Source: Tribonema minus (taxonomy: Eukaryota > Sar > Xanthophyceae > Tribonematales > Tribonemataceae). Taken from it: DNA of 64,000 nt. Location: contig JAFCMP010000257.1 of assembly GCA_017506865.1 (NCBI GenBank), forward strand, positions 186,001 through 250,000, written 5' to 3'. The stretch's first letter is position 1. The number at the start of each line of letters is the position of its first letter. This document shows positions 33,551-43,612 of this stretch, piece after piece. Both the position numbers and the translations under genes were made by a program. The notes beneath the pieces are model-generated. The model worked only from the letters and a program-made list of their open reading frames with translations. It did no database searches and was not told the DNA's origin.

Positions 33551-35474
33551 TCAGCTCTCTGTCTCAGGAGCGGCAGCATTGCTGGAGACAGGTTTCGGGG
33601 AAACCATGGGGGAGGGCAGCCAGTTGAGCCACTTGAGGAACTCAGAGAATGACACCAGGCCGTTGTTATCGAGGTCTAGGCCATCGAATGCGGAGTCAAC
33701 ACTGACATCTCCTCCTAGCAGCCCCATGCTCTCAAGCAGTTGTCCCAGCTCACTCTTGTTGAGTGTGCGCGAGCCGTCTTCGTCGTAATGGTTGAAGAGT
33801 GCCATGGCCTTGCAGAGTACCTGGCCAGGGGGCGAGCAGTCGAACAAGTGTGTAGTTAAGGAGGGGATGCCCATCTGGCCATGTCATCAGTGCACTGCTG
33901 AAGGACCATTGAGGCAGGGACACTAAGTCCACTTGATTACAACGCAAAAACAGGCTCTGGTACATGGCAGGCTTTATCAACTAAGCAAGTTCACGCCCTC
34001 AGCAATGACCAAGAAAGCGTACCTGGTATTTGGCTTCATCTGCGAGGATGCTGACGCCCTGTTTGGAGCGCAGCCATGCTGTGAACTCCTCCTGGTCAAC
34101 GCTGCCGCTGCCGTCTGTGCAAGAGAAGGATGAGGTGCATCACTTGGTCAGCGACTGTGTGTGCATGTGATGTAGTGAATGGCGTGTTGACCACACTGAG
34201 CAGGGTGGCTGCACGCTGCTTCACAGGCATCTGCGCTTTGAGCTCAGACTGTACATGCTGAAAATGCTAAGCAGTGGTGCCAATAGACTGCTGCGCACGA
34301 AGCAACGCATATCCTGGTCAGTGCCGCCGTTGCCGCGAGTGAAAGCAAAGGCGATATTTGAGATTTCGAGTGCTGTGCGCTGCAGACATAGATGCTGACC
34401 CTAACCCTAAGACGCCGTACTCTAACCCTAGCCCTCTGAGTGTGACAAGGGTACACCAGACGTCAACTGCCCCCAATGTTCTGATGGGAGCACAAAGATT
34501 TGTGCCATGGTTGATGCCATCAACGGAGGTTCCAATGCACTGCAGGCACTGAGGTCATTGGTACACAAGCGAAAACGATTTGCAGAACGCTGACTCGAGA
34601 TCATCTTGGTTCACGCTGCCGCTGTTGTCTTTCAAAAGACATGGGCGTATCATACCTATGCAGCGGCTTCGCAAATACAATGACAGGACCAGGTAAACTG
34701 GCCCAGTGTCGTGGCTGTCAGGGGGCCAAAAATTGTGGAGGGGGTCATTCCAGCAGAACAAAAGGACCAATGAAGCCCCAGGTGCCTCAGTACTGGCCAG
34801 TTCAGCGACATGGACTATGTGAGTGGTGCACACAGAGCGCCCACCAAACGAGCATCGCAGGTGGCGTGGCCACGAGGCTGCTGTGTTGCAAGACCCATGT
34901 ATTATCACTGAGCGGCTTTGGTGATGCAGAATTCAATCAATGCCGGGGACACAATCCATCCAGAGGCATTTGATTTGTGTCAGGTGCACACAGCACTGCT
35001 GCATCAGCAAAGCATGCCAGCCAGCATGCTTTTTTTATAAAGCATGCTGGTCGGCGGCAACTTCACGATCTCAGTATGGCTGGCATGTTACGTACCAGAT
35101 GATGATATCAGAGCGAGCAGATACGTGGGGCCAGTGGTGTCCCATTGAAGTGAACTGGAATCTGTACAGCCGCTGCTGCTGCTGCTGCTGGCTACAGAAG
35201 GCGTTTCTAACAAGTGGCGATGTCAAGCCTAGCACACCACTTTCACCAGGCACCTGGGATGCACACACCATGTGCCTTCCTCACCTTTGTCCATGAGCAT
35301 TAGCGCCGCCTCAGCACGCTCCGAGCTCAGGCCAAGCTGCTCCTCTACCAGGACTGTCAGCTCACTTTCGTCCAGCTCCTTGTTGGAGTTAGTATCTAGC
35401 GCTTTGAACATGCTGTCCGCGACCACCTTGGGGACGTCGGCTGAGCCAAAACCCACAGTGCCATGGCTGCACAT
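33551..35474 (-). CDS. Four-EF-hand calcium-binding protein
   Basis: Exons complement(35285-35474), complement(34023-34114) and complement(33551-33820) join in frame to give 183 residues. ATG 35474 is the first Met; an acceptor-like AAAG at 35499-35502 leaves an earlier exon possible. Loops in order: DTNSNKELDESE, DKDGSGSVDQEE (completed across the first splice), DEDGSRTLNKSE and DLDNNGLVSFSE. All four keep Asp at position 1, Gly or its usual substitute at 6 and acid at 12. The size and paired layout resemble calmodulin-like sensors. The C-tail is Pro/Ser-rich. Intron 1 (34115-35284) holds two further EF-like acceptor edges, one of which is an open loop. Confidence 0.85.
34318..34360 (-). repeat. 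Decayed copy of EF-hand exon 2 edge
   Basis: Read on the minus strand, AACGGCGGCACTGACCAGGA follows a CTTTCACTCG stretch and resembles the start of exon 2 (GACGGCAGCGGCAGCGTTGA). It has lost the acceptor AG. Confidence 0.55.
34556..34640 (-). repeat. Open copy of EF-hand exon 2 edge (possible alternative exon)
   Basis: On the minus strand an AAAG acceptor is followed by an open frame that completes an EF loop after the shared 5' exon: DNSGSVNQDDLESAF, then CKSFSLVYQ and TGA. Phase equals that of the true exon. Confidence 0.55.
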
Positions 35475-35961
35475 GGTGCGCCGCACCGGGCGGAAGCTTT
35501 GACAGGCTACAACAGCGCAAATCTCAGTTGAAGTTTCGCTGCAAACTTCAAGACCCCACTGTAACTGGTGAGGCTGTCGGAAACCTTGAAACATTGTCCC
35601 TGAAATGTGAGAACAAGGGTGATTGTGTGTCGCTTGAGGACATGGGCATTAATTGTTGATAAATGTAGAGCGCACCGTGCGACAGCAGAGGGCACCCAAG
35701 CGCACGCAGTTGAGCTGTGGTAGCCAAAACGCACAAGAGCTGTAAGTGCATACGGGCGCATGAAGTCTACACACGCCCAGAGCTGAAACCAGCACCTTGC
35801 CAACTCTACACTGCCATGCCAGCATGCACACACAAAGAAAGTCCAGCCAACCTGGTGCAAAGCAGACGGCCAAAGGGTGTATTGAACCTGTACAGGAAAG
35901 TGTCACGACTTGGCTGTGTCTGCTACCACTGTGCTGTATTGAGTTGTGCCTGCAGGCTGTG

Positions 35962-37752
35962 CTACAAATTTTGTTGTCTTTGTGCCAGCCGCTCCTGCCT
36001 TCGTCTTCTAAGCTCACGGTCCCATTCTTGTACCATGGTCGTCTTGAAATACCCGGCAGTTGATGCAAAGAAGGGTGACAGATCCATACTTTGTTCTGTC
36101 ACGGCAGGGGAGCCAGGGCAGCACAGATTTAATAAGGAAAGAGCTCTTTCGTACACGACAAGCAAAATCACAGGGAACATTGCCAGGGGTTAGTCGAAGG
36201 CGCATGAACGGTGCAATGGCGCACTGTTGCTGTACCTATCTGCTGTGTGGACTTGGGCGATTAGTGCTTCATGCCTAATTGTGCACGTATGGCAGTGCGC
36301 ACGCACAAGGGCTCCTAACACCCGCAAGCTACCCACATCCACTCATGTTCCAGAATCCAATGTTGCCTTTAGTACTTGCAAGTAACTAATGGGTATGCAG
36401 CAATTGCATGAACCCGCAAGATGTCTTGAAAGCTGCATTGTTCTAGTATTGAAATGAGCCACATACTGTAGCTCAGGCAACACGATCACCAAACTGCGTC
36501 GCCGGCAACCAAAATCTCTACGCGTTGAAACTCCACATACAATCTGCTTTACCAAGTGAAAGTGAAAGAAGCTTTGTCATGCTCAATGTTGGACTAAAGT
36601 GCGTCAGTGAGTATACTCAACAGCTACCAGGACCTTTTGGCCGCGACTTGATGGATCCACTGACCTCTTTCATATTCGTCCGCCTGAACGATCATCTCAA
36701 ATTTGTCCAAGTCCTTGACCATGAGGGCCTCCGGCGTTGCCCCCGCTTCGTACTCCTCCCAAAGCCCCTTTATGAGCGCTGCTGCATGTGTCCCCTCCCC
36801 CAGCGCAGCTAACATCTGATCTAGAGCCCGCAGCTCACGTGCGTGTTTGTCCTCGTCGGTTACACCATCCAGGGGGGTGATGTCCCCTGCCAGAGCTTCT
36901 GCCAGGTCGTGGACGATGGCCATCATGGTGCATCTGAGGAATGCGGATCAGCGCATGAAGACGAGGGTGACTCGTCAGAAAAGCTGCAGGCAATCTCAGG
37001 AGACCTCAAAACTTATGAGCCTGTGTGCATTAGGGTTCCCTCGCACGGCAGGTAGAGAGCCTCTGAAGCAGTGCATATGCATGTACAGCGACCATGTGCA
37101 TTCATGGGTGCGAGGTCAGCAAGGCATTGCCGCATAGCATAATCTTGATTGCGGTGGCAACGCATACACGCATCCAGCAGCAATGAAGGCATGCGAACAG
37201 GGCGCCATATAAAATACTCAAAACTCAGTAAACTGCATTGAAGCGAGACCATTTACTTTGCGGCATGTGATGTCCGCTTTGCTGCGTGTTGATACACTCT
37301 GTTTGGTTCTGACCTTTTTGTATCTAGCGCGCCTGGCATGTGTCTGACATTCGATGTCGAGAGCAGACCGGGTGCATCCACTGTCAGCAGCACAGGTAAA
37401 ATCCCATGTTTGCGCACCTTTGCTTGTCAACGCTGTCGTCCGTAATCAGCAGGCTCATGACACCCATGCGATACTGATGGTCAGCCACCGATTCCGGCAG
37501 TGTGACTCCTTCTCGAACCCAGCCCGTTCGCTTGAGCGTCTTCAGCAGCCCCACGAAGTTGAGAAAGTCGATGGCACCGCCTGCAGTTGGTGTTGCAGGC
37601 GTGCCATGGGAAGCCTCCGCTGCTTGCGACATCCGGGATAGCTGGAGTCTGTGCGGTTGCGGTGGGGCTGTAGGAAACGCAGTGGCAACAGGCAGTGCCG
37701 CAAGCAGGCAAGCGGCTAGAAGCACCACCTGATGGCAGCAACAGTGTAGCAT
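35962..37752 (-). CDS. HD-domain 5'-nucleotidase, HDDC2/YfbR-like, with signal-type leader
   Basis: Exons complement(37418-37752), complement(36665-36933) and complement(35962-36095) join in frame to 245 residues. Family blocks: FLNFVGLLKTLKRTGWV, ESVADHQYRMGVMSLLI (first His), IVHDLAEALAGDITP (HD at about 120-121), WEEYEAGATPEA, KFEMIVQADEYE and FFASTAGYF. Known members hydrolyse deoxynucleoside 5'-monophosphates with a metal at the HD site. Residues 1-25 form a hydrophobic signal (HQVVLLAACLLAALPVATA) followed by Phe-Pro, then a Ser/Thr/Pro-rich linker. In algae with secondary red plastids, Phe right after the cut marks plastid import, so plastid location is inferred. The gene is divergent from the rhomboid gene, 218 bp between ATGs. 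Confidence 0.88.
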
Positions 37753-37970
37753 GCACGATAACACACTTGCAACTCTAAGTACTTTCAAGTTCACTTGCAG
37801 TTTGGGTGGTGATACATACCCCTTTGCGCTGGGTAGGAAGCCGTTTAAAAAAGCTAAGCTTTGTTGTGCTATATACAGTGGGCCAACGTGCAGGTTCAGG
37901 TGCGGTGAAGCACTGCAGCACTTGTGGCTTGTCGCCCTCAGCACGAGCCGTTGCAGGCTGTGGACGAGAC
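37753..37970. promoter_or_regulatory. Divergent promoter region, HDDC2-like / rhomboid
   Basis: The two start codons point apart across 218 bp, so both promoters must lie here or overlap 5' UTRs. No clear TATA box was picked out. TTTAAAA at 37844-37850 is the most A/T-rich spot. Confidence 0.5.
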
Positions 37971-40900
37971 ATGCGGCTTCCATCACCGAAACAGGCAGCA
38001 ATTCTGGCTGCTTGCCTGGCATCCACGACAGTATGCGACGCGCTGCAAGACAGCAGCAGCAGACGGGTGCCATCCGTACCGCTGCCGGAACCTCTGACAG
38101 CGGCGCAATCATTTCGGGGTGGGGTGCAAGGATCCTGGGAAGAGAGGGTGGCAGAAAGGAAACCTGGAGAAGTGAGGCCTCCGCGTGGAGCCGAGTGGTC
38201 TTACGATGACGACATGAGGAGCGGACGGCCGGGTGGCGGTGGAGCTGCAGCCAGGCGACGAGGAGGACGTGGCACGCCGGGACGCAGGTGAAACGCATCT
38301 GTTGGTGTGGGAGCAGTAAACATGCACACTGAGGTGCTTCCGAGTTCGCATGTTTCTTAGTCGATGCCTGCCCAAAACTGTCGCTCGTGCTGCTCGAGCC
38401 GTTGCTCACAGCGACGCGTGTAGGGCGTAAGGTTGGCACTTCAAAGAACATCGATGAGTTCAGTATCGCAGCGTCCAACTACCATGTGAGCTGTGCGATC
38501 GTCAGAATCTGCTGCACATCCAGTTTGAAAGTAAGATCGGCATTTAGATCTAATGCATTCATTCTCCTTGACATTTGCGATGGCTGAATGTACGTTTTAC
38601 TTGTCGCACGTTGGGCAAACGGCACTCTACTGCGTGAGCTTGAGCTGCTGCATGTAAGCGAGGAGTGGCGCGGTGCCAAGGCCTCTGCTCTAGCCCACAT
38701 ATAACCTATACATATAGCAACCGATTCACTATTCAGATAGACAAAGACGCGATGTGCGCTGCCTGTTGACAGCCACATACTACTCTGTCAAGCAGGGTCT
38801 GTGCTGTCCTCATGCTTGTGCAGGATAGTCTCTGCTAAGTAGTGCTTAAGTGCCTGAACAGAGAGCGCTGCTGTGCATAAATTTCACCCCATGTCTCTGT
38901 GCTGGAACGCTTGAATTACTCTCCACATCAGGGTGACGCTCATGCCAGTCACTCAGGCAGCTGGCCGGTCACAGCCAAAGAGAGCTGCGCAGATTGCGTA
39001 CAATAGTACATCAACTAAAAAGTGCCCAGCTTCAAGGGGCTTCTCCAGTGACTGAGGTTTGCCAGTCGCTCGAGCGAGAAGCAGCTGATTTCAGGCCCTG
39101 GGCAGACAATCAACCCGACAAACTTCATAGTGTTGAACGCCTTTTCTGTTTCCATAGCTAGGTGCTATGGAAGCTGGAGGCGTGCTGCACAGCAGCAGTG
39201 CTCAGATTATCAGCGATTCGTCGCACGCGTGATGCCACGCGTGCAACGTGGAAATCTTCGCCACCGAATCCAGTGTTCGCAAGTGCTGTGAGGCCGGCTG
39301 CGTGAAGTCTTTACCTTAATGTATTGAAAATGTTTCATGTGAGGTGCTTGGTCTACGCACAACAGTGGAGCTCACGAATACTCCTTAGCTCAGCAAAAGG
39401 GCATCACACTTGTGTTGTCTGGATCCAGTCTTCGCAACCTGTGTCAGGCTTGCTGCGTGACAGGTATTCATGCCTTGGATCGGCTATTATAAGCGCAAGA
39501 ATGGAAGCAGAAGGGAATCAACTGATGTTATATACTGGCGTCGAGCTTGAGATGCATGTGTCTGCATTCAGCTAGGTAGGTGCAGTGTCCTTTTGGGAGG
39601 CTTTGTACTGAGCGATGCCCTTGCACTGCAACAACAGAAAAACCTTCAGCTAAGAAAACGTCAGTGGTGTGCGCAGCAGGACCAGCCTATGACTCTAAAT
39701 CGCTTCACTCAAGTGCACCACTTCAATCAAGTGTCCAATACTCTGTAAATGAGATTTGAAGTGCTAGACTGGTGTACCCCACCTAGGTCAACTGATGCAC
39801 ACACATGACTCACCAACCCTGATGCTGCTGCAGGAGGGCGAAGGTCAAGGGGCAGCATCGTCATGGTCCAACTGCAACTCATGACCTTCAACCAATACAC
39901 CTGCCGATTCTCAAAACCTATTGCTGCTGCAACTCCACAACCCTGATGTTGCTGCAGGAGAGCGGAGGTCAAAGGCGGCACAGTTGTGGTTCACACACTG
40001 GTGGTTCTGAGCTTTATTGTGCACGCCGTTAGGAACGTCATGCCACTGGACTTTTTGCAGCTGCACCACTCGCGTCCCCAGCTGTGGCAGCTGGTGACGG
40101 CGCTGTTCATGCACGCGGACAAGGAGCACCTCATGTTCAACATGTTCATGCTGTAAGTTCAACATTGAAGTGCTATTCATGCATAGCACCTAATGCACAC
40201 CGATAAGCAGCACCTAATGTTCAACTGTTCATGATGTGAGTTCAGTATTGAAGTAAGATACAGTGCTGTTCTCAGAGTCTGCAAGTGCAATGCTTGAGCA
40301 ACACTGTTCAGTCAGAGGGAGCGTGATGACCATGCATACTGACATACACCCATTGTTTATGAAGTCCATGCCATGGGTAGGACGTTGCATGACACATGCC
40401 CACATGTCCATGTCATTTTAAAGTCAACCTCAAAACTCACTGGATCTCGCTCCATGACATTACGCTGAATTCATGGCGTGACCATCCTCTGTTGATGCGC
40501 GCTGGTGGCTAGCCATGCATCATCACCTCTATCAGTTTCAACCTCAAACACTTCCATGCCCAGCTTCAAGCGCACGGCCTTCTGCAGAAATGAATTGATT
40601 ACATGATGCCTTGTGCACCAGTTGGCTACGTCACGCCACTCATGCTTACAGTTTGTCATGTGAAGCCGTCAGTAGCTGAAAACTGCCACCATTGTCGGTC
40701 GTCTGCCACCTATTTGTAGCCCTGACCACTGCTGCTGGTGTCCGTTGGCTGCTGCAGACTGGTTTTCGGCAAGATGGTAGAGGAGGATGTGGGCAAGAGC
40801 GGTGAGCACTGCTGCTCATTTGTAATTGTTATTGCTTGAGCGCTGACGTGGAATTTAGTAAGCACAAATACTGACACAGGCAAGAGCGGTGAGGACCGCC

Positions 40901-42267
40901 CGTGGGAATGATATCTCCTCGGTGCTGAAGCAATAGGCACCTTCCAGGTGTTTGTGGCATGACTCATTCGTCTCGACATAACCCTCAGACGGGCTTCAGG
41001 CAGCAGGTTGAGAAGTGTGTGAAGTGTCATGATGCACACCTGATGTGAGATGGATGTGTTCTGCATTGCCTCACCGCTAACGTAGTCATCAGTTGCGTTT
41101 GGGATGATTGTCAGTGATTTATCACACTTCAACTTGAAATAGCTGAAGTGTTGTAGCTGAATACTGCCGTACGCTAGCTTGAGATAGATTTTTTACACCC
41201 ATTTCCAAATGAAGTTCTTGAAGCCACTTCTGGCCACTGCACCTCTGACTCTCTGTGTGTTTTGCTCGTATTGCAGCTCTGCTGGGGTCCTTCCTGGTGT
41301 GTGGAGCGCTGTCAAATGGCATCAGCTTGTGGTTCTCCCCAAGAAATGTCACATCTCAGGTGATGACTTGCTACACGATGCTGCACAACCGGAACTTGCA
41401 GTCAATGCAGTCAATCTTCAGCTGCAGCTTGGTATTGCTGAATGAACTGCATGGAGACCAGTGCTTCAGGGCGACCGCAATTGTGAATGCGTGCTTGATG
41501 ATGCAGCGAGGTGAATAAAGTCTTTGCAGTGCTTCATTGGCCCAGCTCGTTCACATTATATCACAAGCCAAATGCCGCACTTTGCAGCCGCGACCTATCT
41601 ACCTGATTGCGCACTGCAACTCTCTTGAGGGCACTTCTGACCTCTAGTACCCTGCAACAGCAAAGAAGACCTACAATGATGGTGCGCGTGTGACATGAGC
41701 TGCGCGGAGCACTGCCTCACATGAAGTGCCTTCACTATGTGTCTCCCTGACATACCTACTCTCACACCCCTTTGCCCGTCACCCCAGGGTGCATCCGGGG
41801 CCATCTTCGGCCTGTACGCAGTCTCCGTCCTCGCCAAGCTGCTGCCCAAGCACGGCGCGAGCGCAGCACACCGCGCGCGCAGTCTCGTCGAAGCCGCCGT
41901 CTTCGGCTGGTTCGTAACCGCCACGCTCATGGACGAGCTACGGCTAGTGACCAGTGGCCACGCTACACGCACGAACCACGCCGCGCACTTTGCGGGGGTG
42001 ACCGTCGGAGCGCTGCTGGTGTGGCTAACGCGCAGGGGGGCGGCGGCAGGGGGCGCGGGGGCGAGTGATGACTTTGACTCAGACTACGACTCAAAGGCGG
42101 CGAGGCGCGGGCGGGATGCGTGGGAGGCGGAGGCGGAGCCGCCGCGGCGACCTGACTGGCCAGGTTCACAGCAGCAGCAGCCGCCGCCGCAGCGGCCAAA
42201 GCCGGGGGCTGCACGGGGGGGCGCGCCACTGCCAGGGGGGAGAAGGGGGGAGCGGGATCGGTGGTGA
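37971..42267 (+). CDS. Rhomboid-family intramembrane serine protease
   Basis: Exons 37971-38287, 39958-40152, 40758-40801, 41277-41359 and 41788-42267 join in frame to 372 residues. The N-terminus (KQAAILAACLASTTVCDALQ) is signal-like and is followed by an Arg/Gly-rich stretch. The core starts VVVHTLVVLSFIVHAVRN; then WQLVTALFMHADKEHLMFNM (the conserved His/Asn loop), FGKMVEE, GSFLVCGALSN, the catalytic GASGAIFGLY (Ser216) and RTNHAAHFAG (His280). The tail is acidic then Pro/Gln/Arg-rich. Rhomboids cut membrane proteins within the bilayer; with this leader a plastid or mitochondrial inner membrane site is plausible. Exons 2 and 3 have decayed copies of their edges in the neighbouring introns. 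Confidence 0.87.
39820..39890 (+). repeat. Decayed copy of rhomboid exon 2 acceptor edge
   Basis: ACCCTGATGCTGCTGCAGGA followed by GGGCGAAGGTCAAGGGGCAG parallels the true edge at 39939-39985 (ACCCTGATGTTGCTGCAGGA, GAGCGGAGGTCAAAGGCGGC). Confidence 0.8.
40176..40250 (+). repeat. Decayed copy of rhomboid exon 2 donor edge
   Basis: The exon end with its donor (40120-40168) recurs: CACCTAATGTTCAAC, TGTTCATGATGTGAGTTCA, then ATTGAAGT. The copy keeps a GT after ATGAT. Confidence 0.8.
40870..40900 (+). repeat. Decayed copy of rhomboid exon 3 donor edge
   Basis: GGCAAGAGCGGTGAGGAC at 40879-40896 copies the exon 3 end and donor GGCAAGAGCGGTGAGCAC at 40792-40809. Confidence 0.75.
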
Positions 42268-43612
42268 TGGTGGCGTTGGGGTGCTTAAGGGGGGGTGGTG
42301 GGGGTTAAAGGGGGGGGGGGGGGGGGGGATGGTGGGGCTGCAATGTGCCAGCATGCACAGGAGAGTCAGTGGCGCCTGTCTGTCTGTGGGCGGAGAGGGT
42401 GCTTCACATGTACAACCATAGCACACACACACAATACAGAGTCACGCATTCGTTCTGTAGGCTGTGTCATGCTGCTTACATGGGAGCGCCGCTGCTGTAC
42501 ATCTTTGTTTATGTGTTGTTTAGAGTCCATGTATTGCTGCAACGCCCTTCAGCGGTGCATGACCTATAATTGTTCTGACATGCCTGGTTTTCATTGTTTT
42601 GGTAGTCTCTCATCGGTGCTGCACTGGCAGCATGTTGAGCGTCTCAGAATACATGCTGGCTGTGTTGCCCCTCAGTTTCAGAGGCGACCACACCCGCTGT
42701 ACCGTTGTCACGACAATATTGACATTGCCTAATGCCTTGCTTCACTAACCTCACATCCAGTCATATCCCACAGGTATGTTTAAAGTTGTCTGCTGCCTAC
42801 ATGTCGTGACGTTCTGTGTCGAGGCTCAACAAGCTCAACCTGTTAGTGAGTCATAGCGGAGTTAAACGACTGTGGTGGTGCAGGACTCCGAGTAATACGG
42901 CAAGCATCTACCTGTACATCGCAAGCAACCACTTGATGTTCAGTGACTCTGCGAGCAAGCGCCGATCCTGGCCGTGGAGTATTGTACGTGTAGAATGGTA
43001 TGTCCTACACGCGAGTCCTGACCTCTATTGCTGACATCACAGTCCGCCAGGACAACAAAGCAAAGTGCCTGGTCGATGGATGCTCATTGACTTCAAGCAC
43101 GCAACAGACAGTACTGCAGTCAGCGTATATGAACAGGTTCCATTTACGCAGACAAAACAGGACCCAGCCGTGAGGCTGCACACAATATTTCTGACTTGCA
43201 TTCACAAAATTTCTTCACGGCAGGCTATGCTATGCATGTATTCTTGGAAAGGTATCTGTTTAGTTGACATTGGACGCACACCTATCCATGTGCGCCGCCC
43301 TCTGCCTACAGCTGTGGCCAATCCCACGCTTGTATTCACATGTAGGTAGCAGAAAAATATAGGTTAAACAGAGCGCACCCCCCCTCAACCCCCTTTGAGC
43401 AAAAAGGCAGCCTACGCTGCCTGCTAAGAAAACTCGCTCCTGCACTGACGCGCCCAGAGCTGAGGCAAAACGCGCCTACATCCCCCTCCCCCCCCCCCAC
43501 AAGATAACAAGTCACTGCCCTCCTCCCCATCTTTTTTACCTTGCCCCCCCCCCCCCCCCCCTTTTTCAGCTGTTCTCACGATGACACAGTGACTCCCCCC
43601 CCCCACCACCGT

